Shown piece by piece: positions 35,907 to 45,589 of a stretch of 64,000 bases of DNA. The notes under the pieces are model-generated. The model did no database searches. It saw only the letters and a program-made list of their open reading frames with translations, and had not been told where the DNA came from. The stretch comes from Rhizobium sp. NZLR1 (GTDB taxonomy: Bacteria; Pseudomonadota; Alphaproteobacteria; Rhizobiales; Rhizobiaceae). Both the position numbers and the translations under genes were made by a program. The stretch is taken from NCBI RefSeq assembly GCF_017357385.1, contig NZ_CP071632.1:2299501-2363500 (forward strand), written 5' to 3'. The stretch's first letter is position 1. Each line of letters opens with the position of its first letter.

Positions 35907-36689
35907 CTAGACCCTCGGCATCTTCGTAAACAGGCGCAAAGCGTTCTCCGTTGTGATCCGTGCGACCTCTGCGTAGGAAAGGCCGATCGTCTCGGCGAGC
36001 ACCTCGGCGGTGTTGACGACATAGGACGGTTCGTTGCGCTTGCCCCGCCAGCGCTTCGGCGCCAGATACGGCGCGTCGGTTTCCACCAGCAGCCGATCCT
36101 GCGGGATTGTCTTGGCGATCTCGCGCAGCTCTTCCGACTTCGGGAAGGTCAGGATGCCGGAAAAGGAAACATAGCCGCCGAGTTCGACGCCGGTCCGTGC
36201 CAGTTCCGGGCCTGCCGAGAAGCAGTGCAGGATGAAGGGGAAGGCCCCCTTCCCCGTTTCCTCGGTCAGGATCGCTGCCATGTCCTTATCGGCGCTGCGG
36301 CTGTGGATGACGAGCGGCAGCTGCGTCTCGCGCGCCGCCGCGATATGGCGCAGGAAGCCGGTCTGCTGGTCCTCGGGGTTCTGCGTGTCGTAGAAATAGT
36401 CGAGACCGGCCTCGCCGATCGCCACCACCTTCTCATGGGCATTGGCAAGCCGCACCAGCTCTTCCGTCTGGATATCCAGCTCTTCGTCGGCATTGTTCGG
36501 ATGCGTACCGACCGAGCAGAACACCGATGGATATTTTTCGGTGATTGCCAGCAGCCCGTCGAGCTTGCGCACCCGCGTCGAGATCGTCACCATCTGCTTA
36601 ACACCGGCCTGGTGGGCGCGCGCAACGATTTCGTCACGCTCCGCCTCGAAGTCGGCGAAATCAAGGTGGCAATGCGTATCGATCAGCAC
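35907..36689 (-). CDS. TatD family metal-dependent hydrolase (DNase-type), 260 aa
   Basis: Amidohydrolase-like barrel with the N-terminal metal motif DTHCHLDF at residue 4, GEAGLDYF near 90, IHSRSAD near 125, LHCFSAG near 152 and a late Asp (VETDAPYLAP). Family members are Mg-dependent 3'-5' exonucleases or D-aminoacyl-type hydrolases. The start is a GTG at 36689 with GGAGG upstream, four bases after the metG stop. An apparent extension further upstream translates metG DNA out of frame and is not coding. Confidence 0.88.
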   Translation of the reverse strand: MLIDTHCHLDFADFEAERDEIVARAHQAGVKQMVTISTRVRKLDGLLAITEKYPSVFCSVGTHPNNADEELDIQTEELVRLANAHEKVVAIGEAGLDYFYDTQNPEDQQTGFLRHIAAARETQLPLVIHSRSADKDMAAILTEETGKGAFPFILHCFSAGPELARTGVELGGYVSFSGILTFPKSEELREIAKTIPQDRLLVETDAPYLAPKRWRGKRNEPSYVVNTAEVLAETIGLSYAEVARITTENALRLFTKMPRV

Positions 36690-36693
36690 GGCC

Positions 36694-38244
36694 TCAAGCC
36701 TCCGGAGCCACGTAGCGCGGGAAGACCGGCGTCGGCGCTTCGAGCGGCGTTCCGGCAACGAGACGGCCGGCTTGCCCGAGAGCAGCGAAGTCGCGCTTGT
36801 CTTCCGATGCCGCGACGAGATCGAGCAACTTGCCTGATGAATCAGGCATGAATGGCTGTAGCAGGATGGCGATCTGGCGTACGACTTCGGCTGTGACATA
36901 GAGCACCGTGCCCATACGCTCGGGATCGGTCTTCTTCAGCGCCCACGGCGCCTGCCCGGCGAAATAACGGTCGGTTTCGGAAACGACCGAAATGATCGAG
37001 GCGAGCGCCCGGTGGATCTGCTGCTTGCCCATGTCGTCGCGTGTCGAGGCATGCAGCGCGTCGGCCTGCGCCAGCATTGCCTTGTCCTCGTCGGTCAGCG
37101 GCCCGCATTCGGGGATCTTGCCGTCGCAGTTCTTGACGATCATCGACAGCGAGCGGCTGGCGAGATTGCCGATGCCGTTGGCGAGGTCCGAATTGATGCG
37201 GATGCCGATCGCCTCTTCGCTATAACTGCCGTCCTGGCCGAAGGACACTTCGCGCAGGAAGAAGTAGCGCACCGGGTCGAGGCCGAAATGGTTCACCAGA
37301 TTGACGGGATCGACGACGTTGCCGAGCGACTTCGACATCTTCTCACCCTTGTTGAGCAGGAAGCCATGGGCAAAGACCCGCTTCGGCAGCGGCAATTTCG
37401 CCGACATCAGGAAGGCCGGCCAGTAGACCGCGTGGAAGCGGATGATGTCCTTGCCGATAATGTGCACGTCGGCCGGCCAGTATTTTGCCAACGGACCGTT
37501 CTTGTCCTCGATATAGCCGGTCGCGGTGATGTAGTTGGTCAGCGCGTCGACCCAGACATACATGACATGGGCGGGATCGTTCGGCACCTTGATGCCCCAG
37601 TCGAAGGTCGTGCGCGAAACTGAGAGGTCCTTGAGGCCAGACTTGACGAAGGAGATCACCTCGTTGCGGCGCTCGGCCGGGCCGATGAAGTCGGGATTTG
37701 CCTCGTAGTGGGCAAGCAGCTTCTGCTGATATTCGGAGAGCTTGAAGAAATAACTTGCCTCTTCCACCCACTCGACCGGCGTGCCCTGCGGCCCGTAACG
37801 CACGCCGTCGGCGCGCAGCTCCGTCTCGTTTTCCTGGTAATAGGCCTCGTCGCGCACCGAATACCAGCCGGCATAGCTGTCCTTGTAGATGTCGCCATTG
37901 TCGGCCATCAGGTTCCAGATGTTGCGCGATGTCTCGTGATGACGCTCCTGCGTGGTGCGGATGAAGTCATCGTTTGAGGCATTGAGCAGCGTGGCCATTG
38001 CCTGGAATTCGCCCGAATTGCGATCGGCGAGCGCCTGCGCGGTGATCCCTTCTGCGCGCGCCGTCTGCTGCATCTTCTGCCCGTGTTCGTCGGTGCCGGT
38101 CAGGAAGAACACGTCCTTACCGTCAAGGCGCTGGTAGCGCGCCATCGCATCCGTCGCGATCAGCTCATAGGCATGGCCGATATGCGGCTTGCCATTGGGG
38201 TAGGAAATCGCGGTGGTGATGTAGAAGGGTGTCTTGTCTGTCAT
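36694..38244 (-). CDS. metG: methionine-tRNA ligase
   Basis: Class I aminoacyl-tRNA synthetase, 516 aa. The ATP signature HIGH is near residue 22 (KPHIGHAYE) and the second signature KMSKS near 299 ([10 protein letters not shown]). It is the short type: it lacks the C-terminal tRNA-binding dimer domain of E. coli MetG and the Zn-binding Cys knuckle, as in other alphaproteobacteria. It charges initiator and elongator tRNA-Met. The ATG at 38244 is chosen; a TTG three codons upstream is possible. First gene of metG-tatD-MBL. Confidence 0.95.
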   Translation of the reverse strand: MTDKTPFYITTAISYPNGKPHIGHAYELIATDAMARYQRLDGKDVFFLTGTDEHGQKMQQTARAEGITAQALADRNSGEFQAMATLLNASNDDFIRTTQERHHETSRNIWNLMADNGDIYKDSYAGWYSVRDEAYYQENETELRADGVRYGPQGTPVEWVEEASYFFKLSEYQQKLLAHYEANPDFIGPAERRNEVISFVKSGLKDLSVSRTTFDWGIKVPNDPAHVMYVWVDALTNYITATGYIEDKNGPLAKYWPADVHIIGKDIIRFHAVYWPAFLMSAKLPLPKRVFAHGFLLNKGEKMSKSLGNVVDPVNLVNHFGLDPVRYFFLREVSFGQDGSYSEEAIGIRINSDLANGIGNLASRSLSMIVKNCDGKIPECGPLTDEDKAMLAQADALHASTRDDMGKQQIHRALASIISVVSETDRYFAGQAPWALKKTDPERMGTVLYVTAEVVRQIAILLQPFMPDSSGKLLDLVAASEDKRDFAALGQAGRLVAGTPLEAPTPVFPRYVAPEA

Positions 38245-38478
38245 GGCGGCCAATGTCCGGCTAAGTCTATAAAAATGGTCAGCCGCTCTTAGCGCATGTC
38301 ACCGTCAAGCGAAACATCAAGTTTTACCGCCGCCAATGATTTCCGGGACGTTGGCGTGGTGAACTTGACTCAGCTTCTGCCGCAATCTACCCGTCATGGA
38401 AAAGAGGGCGGGACAGAACGAAGTGCCAGTTTTCATCTATCCGGTTTGTCGTGGCTGCGCGCCGTCGGAGGCGCTTGA

Positions 38479-39267
38479 TTGACATTCGAACCTCTCTATT
38501 CACTTTCGGGCCTGTTTGTCGGCGCACTCGTCGGCATCACCGGCGTTGGTGGCGGTTCGCTGATGACACCGTTGCTGGTGCTGCTCTTCGGCGTCCATCC
38601 CGCAACCGCCGTCGGCACCGATCTTCTCTATGCGGCGATCACCAAGACCGCCGGCACCGCCGTTCACGGCATGCACGGGCGCGTCAACTGGAAGATCGTC
38701 GGCAGCCTCGCGATCGGCAGCGTGCCGGCCGCCTTGCTGATGCTCTGGCTGCTGGCAGGCGTCGACCGCAAAAGTATCGGCGTCACCAACACGATCACCT
38801 CGGCACTTGGCTGGCTTCTTGTCATGACCGCGATCATGCTGATCTTCCGAGCCCAGATACTTGAACTGGCGCGGCGCGCCTTCGGCGATCGCACGCCGCC
38901 GCAGCCGCGAACAATCCTTGCCCTCACCGTCGTTCTCGGGTTCTTTCTCGGCGTCCTCGTCACCCTGACTTCCGTCGGTGCCGGCGCGCTGGGTGTGACG
39001 ATCCTGCTGGTCCTTTATCCCAGGCTTGACGTGCGCGAGATCGTCGGGTCCGATATCGTCCATGCGGTTCCGCTGACCCTGATCGGCGGCACGGGCTATT
39101 GGTTGATCGGCGAAATCGACTGGCCGATGCTGTTTGCCCTGCTCATCGGCTCTATCCCCGGCATCATCATCGGCAGCTTGCTGGCGCCGAAGTTGCACGA
39201 ACGCACCATCCGCATCGTCCTTGCCTTGACACTCGCCGTCGTCGCCTGGAAGCTGTTGACCGGCTGA
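38479..39267 (+). CDS. TauE/SafE family permease, 262 aa
   Basis: Eight predicted helices in two repeats, each opening with a Gly-rich motif: LVGITGVGGGSLMTP near residue 18 and LVTLTSVGAGALGVT near 160. The family exports or imports sulfite, sulfoacetate or related anions across the inner membrane. The start is a TTG at 38479 with CGGAGG at good spacing; no ATG keeps the first helix. It lies on the opposite strand between holB and metG and interrupts an otherwise one-direction housekeeping run, so it was probably inserted there. Confidence 0.85.
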   Translation: MTFEPLYSLSGLFVGALVGITGVGGGSLMTPLLVLLFGVHPATAVGTDLLYAAITKTAGTAVHGMHGRVNWKIVGSLAIGSVPAALLMLWLLAGVDRKSIGVTNTITSALGWLLVMTAIMLIFRAQILELARRAFGDRTPPQPRTILALTVVLGFFLGVLVTLTSVGAGALGVTILLVLYPRLDVREIVGSDIVHAVPLTLIGGTGYWLIGEIDWPMLFALLIGSIPGIIIGSLLAPKLHERTIRIVLALTLAVVAWKLLTG

Positions 39268-39289
39268 CCGGAGCATCGGCATCCCAAGG

Positions 39290-40315
39290 TTAGCGGCCCG
39301 GCTGCTTGATGTCGGCGAGAATGCTGATGATCGTCTGTTTGCGGTCGAGGTTGTAGGCATCCGAAATGGTGAGCCGCTCGGTGATCTCGGAATAGAGCCG
39401 CGCCAGCCGTTCCGCAGCTGCGATCTGTCCCTCGCCTGCCGCTACGCGCGCCCGGTTCATAATGTCGTCGCCGACATGGCTGACGAAGAAATCGAAGATC
39501 GTGTCACTTTCCCTGCCCGAAAGCGCGTCGGCCAGCCGATGCATGGCCTTGCGGGCCGTCGCTCCTTCGGCCGCCAGCATCTCGTCGTAGGCGGCGATAA
39601 TCTCGCCGCCGCCGTAATTCAACAGTTTCAGCGCCTCGCCGACGCTGCCCTTGGCGGCCGAAAGCACCGCCCCACCCTCGCCTGACATGCCGAGATGGGC
39701 AAGCGCCGCCATGAGCGCATCGTCGGCCAGTGGCGCCAGTTTCAGCGGCAGGCAGCGCGAGCGGATCGTCGGCAGCAATCGTCCAGGCGCATGCGAGAGC
39801 ACCAGAAACAGCGCCCGCTTCGGCGGTTCCTCCAGGATCTTCAGGATGGCGTTGGCCGCATTGCGGTTCATGTCGTCCGCCGGATCGATGATGACGATCC
39901 GCCAGTTGCCGGTGCCTGATGTCTGCGAGAAGAATTTGCCGGCGCGGCGCACTTCGTCGACGGTGATCGACGACTTCACCTTGCCGGTCTTTTCGTCCAC
40001 CGGCCGGGCAAGATGCAAGAGATTATGCGAGGCGCCGGAGGCGATCTGCCGGCTGACGGGAGAGGCTGGATCCGGATCGCCGATCGTCTCCGGCGCCCTC
40101 TCGGGATCGGGATGCGAGAGCACGTGATTGGCGAAGCGGAAGGCGAGCGTCGCCTTGCCGATGCCTTCCGGCCCCTCGATCAGGATGGCGTGGTGGCCCT
40201 TGCCGGACCGATAGGATTGCGCAAGGAAGGCTTCCGCCTCCTCATGGCCGAACAGCCTGGTATTTTCCCCCGGCCAAATGGCGCCGTCGAGCAGTCCGGG
40301 CCGGTCTTCACTCAT
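39290..40315 (-). CDS. holB: DNA polymerase III subunit delta'
   Basis: AAA+ clamp-loader subunit, 341 aa. The P-loop-like GPEGIGKAT is near residue 48, the DEVRR region and IIDPADDMNRNAANAILKILEEPP near 146, the latter being the hallmark of delta' and gamma/tau proteins, and the sensor SRC (IRSRCLPL) follows. It helps to load the sliding clamp at the replication fork. The ATG at 40315 is chosen; a GTG at 40327 overlapping the tmk stop is also possible. It follows tmk directly, as in many alphaproteobacteria. Confidence 0.92.
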   Translation of the reverse strand: MSEDRPGLLDGAIWPGENTRLFGHEEAEAFLAQSYRSGKGHHAILIEGPEGIGKATLAFRFANHVLSHPDPERAPETIGDPDPASPVSRQIASGASHNLLHLARPVDEKTGKVKSSITVDEVRRAGKFFSQTSGTGNWRIVIIDPADDMNRNAANAILKILEEPPKRALFLVLSHAPGRLLPTIRSRCLPLKLAPLADDALMAALAHLGMSGEGGAVLSAAKGSVGEALKLLNYGGGEIIAAYDEMLAAEGATARKAMHRLADALSGRESDTIFDFFVSHVGDDIMNRARVAAGEGQIAAAERLARLYSEITERLTISDAYNLDRKQTIISILADIKQPGR

Positions 40316-40323
40316 AACGGGCT

Positions 40324-41004
40324 TCACTCATGATGGGCGGCTTCCGGCGTCCGGGCACGGTCCGCAGGCGACATGAGCTGCCGGACGATCGCCAGAATCT
40401 CGGCGGCGATCGCCTCTTCGCCCTGCATGGCGTTGATCACGTGACAGCGCTCCGGCTCGCGGGCGGCGATATCGAGAAAGGCTTCGCGCCGTTTCTCGTG
40501 CGTTTCGAGGCGCTCTTTCTCGAAGCGGTCGGGAGCGTCGGCGGCGGCGCGCTTCTGCGCCCGCTCCAGCCCGATTTTGGCGGGGATATCGAGGATCACT
40601 GTGCAATCCGGTATCACGCCGTTGATGGCGATGCGCTGCAGGGTTTCGATGAAATCGGGCTCGAGATTGCCGGTGATGCCCTGGTAGACGCGGGAGGAGT
40701 CAATAAAGCGGTCGCAGAGCACGATCTTGCCGGTGGCAAGTGCGGGCCGGATCACCTCTTCGACATGGTCGTTTCGCGCCGCTGCAAACAGGATCGCCTC
40801 CATCCGCGTGCCGAAGGCTTCGGCAGCCCCTGACAGCAGCACGTGGCGTACGGCCTCGGCACCCGGCGATCCGCCGGGTTCGCGCGTCATCAGCACGTCG
40901 CGACCTTCGCCCTTCAGTGCCTCGGCGAGGCGGCGGATCTGCGTGGATTTCCCAGCGCCTTCCCCGCCTTCAAACGTAACGAATAATCCCGTACCGGATG
41001 ACAA
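40324..41004 (-). CDS. tmk: thymidylate kinase
   Basis: P-loop GGEGAGKST is just after the N-terminus, the DR motif (LCDRFIDSS) is near residue 95, and the lid region is Arg-rich ([17 protein letters not shown]). It phosphorylates dTMP to dTDP. The start is uncertain: a TTG at 41004 with GGGAAG upstream gives the usual short N-terminus ([13 protein letters not shown]), while an ATG at 41043 would add 13 mostly basic residues. It is followed by holB after nine bases. Confidence 0.92.
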   Translation of the reverse strand: MSSGTGLFVTFEGGEGAGKSTQIRRLAEALKGEGRDVLMTREPGGSPGAEAVRHVLLSGAAEAFGTRMEAILFAAARNDHVEEVIRPALATGKIVLCDRFIDSSRVYQGITGNLEPDFIETLQRIAINGVIPDCTVILDIPAKIGLERAQKRAAADAPDRFEKERLETHEKRREAFLDIAAREPERCHVINAMQGEEAIAAEILAIVRQLMSPADRARTPEAAHHE

Positions 41005-41151
41005 TGACAACTTCCCGCATTCCGGGCGCCGCGCGCGCTCCATCTCTTCTATCTATCCGAAGATATCAGGGAGGAAAACCTTTCGCCGCGGCGACATATT
41101 CACCTTTCCCGGCAAATTGTATCAGAATGCCGGGTGTTCAAGCCCAGGCGT

Positions 41152-42420
41152 TCAGCCGGGCGCGGACTTGTCCCAGAGCCAGGAGAAAAACAGCGATTCG
41201 CCGAGTTCCAGCATGGCATCAACCGCCCGGCTGCTGAGCGAACCCTCACCGACCGCCTGCACGGTGTAGAGCGGCACTTCCCTGAGCAGCCGGCTGCCCG
41301 TGAGAATCCTGAGCGTGCCTGCCTGGGTATTCGCCGTCACCGGCGCCGTCAGCGGCCAACGATAGACGATGCGTGCCGACAGCCTGTCGGGATTGCTGAT
41401 CGGAATGTAGACGCTGACTGGCGCCTTGGCGATGAGATCGACGGTGCGCGCCGTGCCGCCATAGACGCTGGCAGAACCAATCACTTCCTTCTCGGCGAAG
41501 ATTTGCCGGCTCTCGAAGGCGGTCAGGCCCCATTCGAGCACCCGCTTGGCCTCCTCCGTCCGCTCCTTGTCGGAAGCGATGCCGGCAAGCGCCAGAAACA
41601 GCCGCCTGCCGTCGCGCTCAACCGACGCGACGATCGAATAACCCTCGCCCTCGGTAAAGCCGGTGGCCAGCCCGTCGGCGCCGAGATCGAGCCCGAGCAG
41701 CGGATTGCGGTTGCGCTGGAAAATCTTGTTCCACTCGAAATCCGGCTGCGCGAAATAGGGATAGAGCTTCGGATAGGATTGCTGCAGGGCCGTGGCCAGC
41801 GTCACCATCTCGCGCGCCGTCACCTTGCTCTTTCCATCGGGAAGGCCGGTGGAATTGCCGAACTCGGCCTTCTCCATGCCGAGCTCACGGGCACGCCGCG
41901 TCATCGACACGGCAAATTGCTGCTCGCTTCCAGCCATGCCTTCGGCGAGGATGATGCAGCTGTCATTGGCGCCCTGGATGGCGATGCCCTTGATCAGATC
42001 CTCGACGCGCACGCGCGATTTAAGGCTGGCAAACATCGTTGCCGTCCTCGACGGAGCGCCACCGGTTCTCCAGGCATACTCGGAAACCGGATATTCGGTA
42101 TCGAACGTGATCTGGCCCTTTGTCACCGCCTCGAAGACGAGATCCATCGTCATCAGCTTGGCGAGCGAAGCCGGCGAAAAGCCCTGGTCTTCGTTTTTGG
42201 CGAGAAGCACCGTGCCGGTGGCGGCCTCGATCATATAGGCCTGCGTCGCCTTGGTGACGAAACCGGCAGCACCGCTATCGGCCGCAAGCGCCCCGGTGAT
42301 GAACGGCATAAGGCATGCCAGAGCAATTCCAGCAAAAGTGCGTAGCGAAAAGGTTAGAGCGGTTCGGCGCTTCGATGGGAAGCTGAACCGCTCTAAAAGG
42401 CAAAGCACAGGCTTCAGCAT
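41152..42420 (-). CDS. D-alanyl-D-alanine carboxypeptidase family protein with altered KTG motif, 422 aa
   Basis: Serine-type penicillin-binding protein of the DacA/DacC family. An N-terminal Sec signal ends near TGALA-AD (about residue 46). The S-x-x-K motif is intact (SLAKLM). The second motif, usually S-x-N, reads G-A-N (QGANDS). The third, usually K-T-G, reads A-T-G (DGLATGFTEG). The family removes the last D-Ala from peptidoglycan stems in the periplasm; losing the KTG lysine would be expected to change or abolish this. A C-terminal beta domain follows. Residues 9-34, including part of the signal peptide, are coded by rhizobial repeat DNA. Upstream rlpA and downstream tmk-holB lie on the same strand. 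Confidence 0.85.
   Translation of the reverse strand: MLKPVLCLLERFSFPSKRRTALTFSLRTFAGIALACLMPFITGALAADSGAAGFVTKATQAYMIEAATGTVLLAKNEDQGFSPASLAKLMTMDLVFEAVTKGQITFDTEYPVSEYAWRTGGAPSRTATMFASLKSRVRVEDLIKGIAIQGANDSCIILAEGMAGSEQQFAVSMTRRARELGMEKAEFGNSTGLPDGKSKVTAREMVTLATALQQSYPKLYPYFAQPDFEWNKIFQRNRNPLLGLDLGADGLATGFTEGEGYSIVASVERDGRRLFLALAGIASDKERTEEAKRVLEWGLTAFESRQIFAEKEVIGSASVYGGTARTVDLIAKAPVSVYIPISNPDRLSARIVYRWPLTAPVTANTQAGTLRILTGSRLLREVPLYTVQAVGEGSLSSRAVDAMLELGESLFFSWLWDKSAPG
42320..42396. repeat. rhizobial dispersed repeat inside the carboxypeptidase 5' end
   Basis: Perfect 12-base arms TTAGAGCGGTTC (42354-42365) and GAACCGCTCTAA (42385-42396), plus the flanking AGAGCAATTCC-AGCAAAAGTGCG (42320-42342), are to my knowledge a common intergenic repeat of Rhizobium. 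Here it lies within codons 9-34 of the gene ending at 41152. Confidence 0.65.
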
Positions 42421-42494
42421 CAACAGTTTCCATCGATCGAGCGGCGTGTCGTGAGGAAGTTAGAGCGAGAGGAAATCCGATGCAATTGCCGCGC

Positions 42495-43589
42495 TCAGCG
42501 CGCGGCGAATTTGGCCTGCTGGCGCTTGGCCGAAGCAAGGATCGACTCCTGCGTCAGCCCGTCGTTGCGCACCATCACCGCGTCGAAGGCGAGATCGACG
42601 GTTACCGTCTTCACGTCCTCGTTCTGGTAACCGAGCGCGAGAGAGCCAAGCGGCCGTTCGTAGGGCATGGGACCAATCTCCGGCAGCACGACCATCTGGT
42701 CGAAGGCCTGCGGGGCATTGTTGACGGACGGTGCTGGCGGCGCCACCAGAACATGCGCACCCGGAGCAAGAGCGGGTGCCGCATTATAGCGCGCGCTCGG
42801 CGTCGAGCCGGCATAGGAGGTCGCCGACATCGGTACCGGCACGTTGGCCGGCGTCTCGTAATCTTCCGAACTCTGCAACTGGTCGCGGGTGATCTTGCGG
42901 CTGTTGGAGGCGACCATTACGCCGGTTGCGATCTGGCCTTCCGGATTGACGCCGGGAAGACGGCTGCCCTTCGGCGCGTAGGAGGCCATTAGATAGGGCA
43001 TGTCGTGTCCGTCCATGCGGGCGCGACCGACATATTGCACGCGCACCTTGCCGGTGCCGCTGTGCTGCAGATCCAGCATGTCGGCCGTCTTGTTCGAAAG
43101 GTCGATGATGCGGCCTTCATGATAGGGGCCGCGATCGTTGACGCGCACGATGACGGAGGAACCACTTTCGAGATTGGTGACGCGCGCATAGCTCGGCAAC
43201 GGGAAGGTCGGATGCGCCGCGGAAAGATGCATCTGGTCGTAGACTTCGCCGTTCGCCGTCAGGCGCCCATGAAAAGCCGAGCCATACCAGGAAGCGACGC
43301 CGACCTTGTTATAGGCGAAGTCTTCCTTCGGATAATACCACTTGCCCTTCACCTCGTAAGGGTTGCCGACGATATAGCGGCCGCCGCCCTTGGGGATATT
43401 GTTGCCGGTGGCGACCCTCGGGCTCGCCTTCACGCCATATTCGGATTCGGAGAAATATTCTTTGCCATGGGATTTCTTCTTCGGCACCGCCTGCGTCGTG
43501 CCGCACGCCGCAACCGTCGCACACATCGCCGATACCGCCAGCCACCGTGCTGTCGTTGCGAAAGACGCCGCCCCGTATCCCAATGTCAT
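42495..43589 (-). CDS. rlpA: septal ring lytic transglycosylase RlpA family lipoprotein
   Basis: 364 aa. The lipobox is TVAAC near residue 26 (MCATVAACG), so the protein is lipid-anchored, probably in the outer membrane. The double-psi beta-barrel domain spans residues 85-190, with GVASWYGSAFHGRLTANGE at its start and the catalytic-type Asp in VRVNDRGPYHEGRIIDLS. RlpA cleaves denuded glycan strands at the division septum. A C-terminal SPOR domain is not visible; instead there is a low-complexity Pro/Ala region and a conserved end (DLAFDAVMV). Neighbouring D,D-carboxypeptidase fits cell-wall work. Confidence 0.88.
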   Translation of the reverse strand: MTLGYGAASFATTARWLAVSAMCATVAACGTTQAVPKKKSHGKEYFSESEYGVKASPRVATGNNIPKGGGRYIVGNPYEVKGKWYYPKEDFAYNKVGVASWYGSAFHGRLTANGEVYDQMHLSAAHPTFPLPSYARVTNLESGSSVIVRVNDRGPYHEGRIIDLSNKTADMLDLQHSGTGKVRVQYVGRARMDGHDMPYLMASYAPKGSRLPGVNPEGQIATGVMVASNSRKITRDQLQSSEDYETPANVPVPMSATSYAGSTPSARYNAAPALAPGAHVLVAPPAPSVNNAPQAFDQMVVLPEIGPMPYERPLGSLALGYQNEDVKTVTVDLAFDAVMVRNDGLTQESILASAKRQQAKFAAR

Positions 43590-44002
43590 ATGCCCCACGC
43601 CGCTCAACGATCGTTATGGTTAAGGAACTTCGCCCCATACTGGGCCAATAACGCCTTATCCCCACCCGCCTAACGAGGATTTAATCTTGCTAAGTTCGTG
43701 GCAAATTTACGAACGATTTCGCAGCGATAGCGACAATTCTAATGATTATGGTTTATAAATCACTAACGCGAGCCTTGCCGCCCCGCCCTTCCGCTGCCGC
43801 AAAGAGGCCTGAAATTCCCGTGCCGATGCGGTGAATATGGTAAACGTTCGGCCGCTTCAAAGCGCTCGAAAAGCTTTATATTGAGACGCTGTCGGCGATA
43901 TGACGCTATGCACACGCAGTGTCTCGTATTGACCCTCCGCAACTGCGCGGGAACGAAATGTCCGCCACCGGCTTTGAAGGTTTATGCCTTTGGAGGATCA
44001 CC
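43590..44002. other. intergenic region, AT-rich
   Basis: 413 bases. It holds the promoters of rlpA (left, minus) and of the small gene at 44003. An AT-rich stretch near 43680-43770 is the only notable composition. Apart from the GGAAC site at 43950, I see no other motif. Confidence 0.5.
43950..43974 (+). promoter_or_regulatory. weak EcfG-type promoter for the gene at 44003
   Basis: GGAAC (43950-43954), 18 bases, TT (43973-43974). The -10 reads GCTT, not CGTT. The distance to the ATG, 29 bases, is the same as at the stronger sites in this window. Confidence 0.4.
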
Positions 44003-44206
44003 ATGAACGATGAAATCATTATGCAGCTCGAGACGGTCAGCCAGCAGTTGCATGCCCGGTCTCGCGCGCTTTCTCAGCCAGATCAAGACAACGACATCGC
44101 AATCCTGATGTCGGCACTCGCGGTGACGATGGCGGCAGTTCGATCTCTTTGCGAGGATATGAACCAACTCAACGGTCCAAAGGGCCTCGGATCTGACGGA
44201 CGTTAG
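44003..44206 (+). CDS. hypothetical small protein, 67 aa
   Basis: Unknown. Helical, with a Gln-rich start (MNDEIIMQLETVSQQLHARSRAL) and a hydrophobic middle (DIAILMSALAVTMAAVRSL) that is amphipathic rather than clearly membrane-spanning. GGAGG seven bases before the ATG fixes the start; a longer frame begins at 43919 but lacks a ribosome site. A weak EcfG-type promoter lies just upstream. Cys near the end is single. Confidence 0.65.
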   Translation: MNDEIIMQLETVSQQLHARSRALSQPDQDNDIAILMSALAVTMAAVRSLCEDMNQLNGPKGLGSDGR

Positions 44207-44413
44207 ATCTGATGTCTCCGGCGCAATTCACACAGAGCTTGCAGCGGCAACGAGATATGCGCCAAACGCAAACTCCCACCGGCGTCCAAAGCTTGCCGGC
44301 AGTATCTGAAAGAACAGCGCTTTCTTCCGTTGGATTGTCGCGCAGCGTTCATCGAAAAGTAGATTTTAGCCGCTATTCCAACCCCGCTTCTCATCTCATA
44401 TCGGGTTCCGGCA

Positions 44414-45589
44414 ATGGATCTTGCGACAGTCCTTCTTCTACACAAGTCTTCCTTCATCGTGGGGGCAATCTGCTTCTTTTACGTGAGATGGCGTTCTGGA
44501 GCGACGCCAGGGCTCGGCGTACTTGCCGTCGGTTTCTCCTTGCTCGCGATCGCCTCAACGCTCGCCGGTCTGGATGAGCGCCTTCACATGTCCAATGATG
44601 CCAGAACATTCTGGAGTTTTTCGCTTGGCGCCAATGGTTACGGGCTGATGGCGGTGGGTCTTTTCGGCCTCAGCCGGCGTCATAGCTCTCTTCGAGACTG
44701 GTGGCCGTTGCTCCTTCCCGTCGTTCTGACGCTGAGTGCCGCGATCACGCCGTGGTATTTGGACAACGGGCTCAGAGCATCCGTGTTCAACGGCAACGCC
44801 GCCATTCTGCTTGCCTTGTCAGGGTTCGTGATCGCCCGCGACTTCTTCGACGAGCGTCTGACCGCGCGGCTCGGTCTTTCCGCGGCTATTTTTGTAGCGA
44901 CGTCTCTCTCCGCGTTGGTCGTGGTCGGTTTCATCTTTCCCAACGATGCGCCTCTTCCCCCGCGCTACGCATTCTTTTTGCTGATCATCTGTCATTTCGC
45001 AGTGGCTCTATTCGTGCTCGTGCTCGTGCAGGAACGAGCCGAAGAGAAGCTAACCAGACTTGCCAATACCGATATGCTGACCGGCGTTCCCAACCGGCAG
45101 CATTTCTTCAATTCGCTTCCTAAAGGCCTCGGACCCGGAGACGCATTCGTCCTTATCGATATCGACTTTTTCAAGAGTGTGAACGATCGGTTCGGACACG
45201 ACAAAGGTGATGTTGTTCTCGTAAATGTTGCTCGGACGATTGCTGACAGCATACCCCAGTCCAGCGTCTTTGGTCGGCTGGGCGGCGAGGAGTTCAGCCT
45301 CTTCCTTCGCGGCGAAACCGAGGCCTCTGCTTTCGCACTCGCGGAGCAGATACGTGAGGCGGTCAACGCCTTGAGTCTCGTCTTCGACGGAAAACAGGTC
45401 TCACTGACCGTCAGCGCAGGTGTGGCGCTGTGGGAAGCGGGCCTCACGGAACAGGACGTCCAGAAGCGTGTGGATCAGGCGCTTTACAGTGCCAAAAATA
45501 ACGGTCGCAACCGGGTGGAGTTGTTCACCGGCATCGGGTTGACCAATAGCACCCCTGCACTGGAACTGCGATCGGCCCGCGCAGGCTGA
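44414..45589 (+). CDS. membrane-bound diguanylate cyclase (GGDEF), 391 aa
   Basis: Six or seven membrane helices cover residues 1-205, with no recognised sensor name. A GGDEF domain then follows: N-T-D-M-L-T-G-V-P-N at 218 and G290-G-E-E-F294 as the active site. It makes cyclic di-GMP from two GTP, which in rhizobia promotes attachment and exopolysaccharide. The RxxD inhibitory site, five residues before GGEEF, is absent (PQSS there), so product feedback is unlikely. Transcribed alone; the signal is unknown. Confidence 0.88.
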   Translation: MDLATVLLLHKSSFIVGAICFFYVRWRSGATPGLGVLAVGFSLLAIASTLAGLDERLHMSNDARTFWSFSLGANGYGLMAVGLFGLSRRHSSLRDWWPLLLPVVLTLSAAITPWYLDNGLRASVFNGNAAILLALSGFVIARDFFDERLTARLGLSAAIFVATSLSALVVVGFIFPNDAPLPPRYAFFLLIICHFAVALFVLVLVQERAEEKLTRLANTDMLTGVPNRQHFFNSLPKGLGPGDAFVLIDIDFFKSVNDRFGHDKGDVVLVNVARTIADSIPQSSVFGRLGGEEFSLFLRGETEASAFALAEQIREAVNALSLVFDGKQVSLTVSAGVALWEAGLTEQDVQKRVDQALYSAKNNGRNRVELFTGIGLTNSTPALELRSARAG

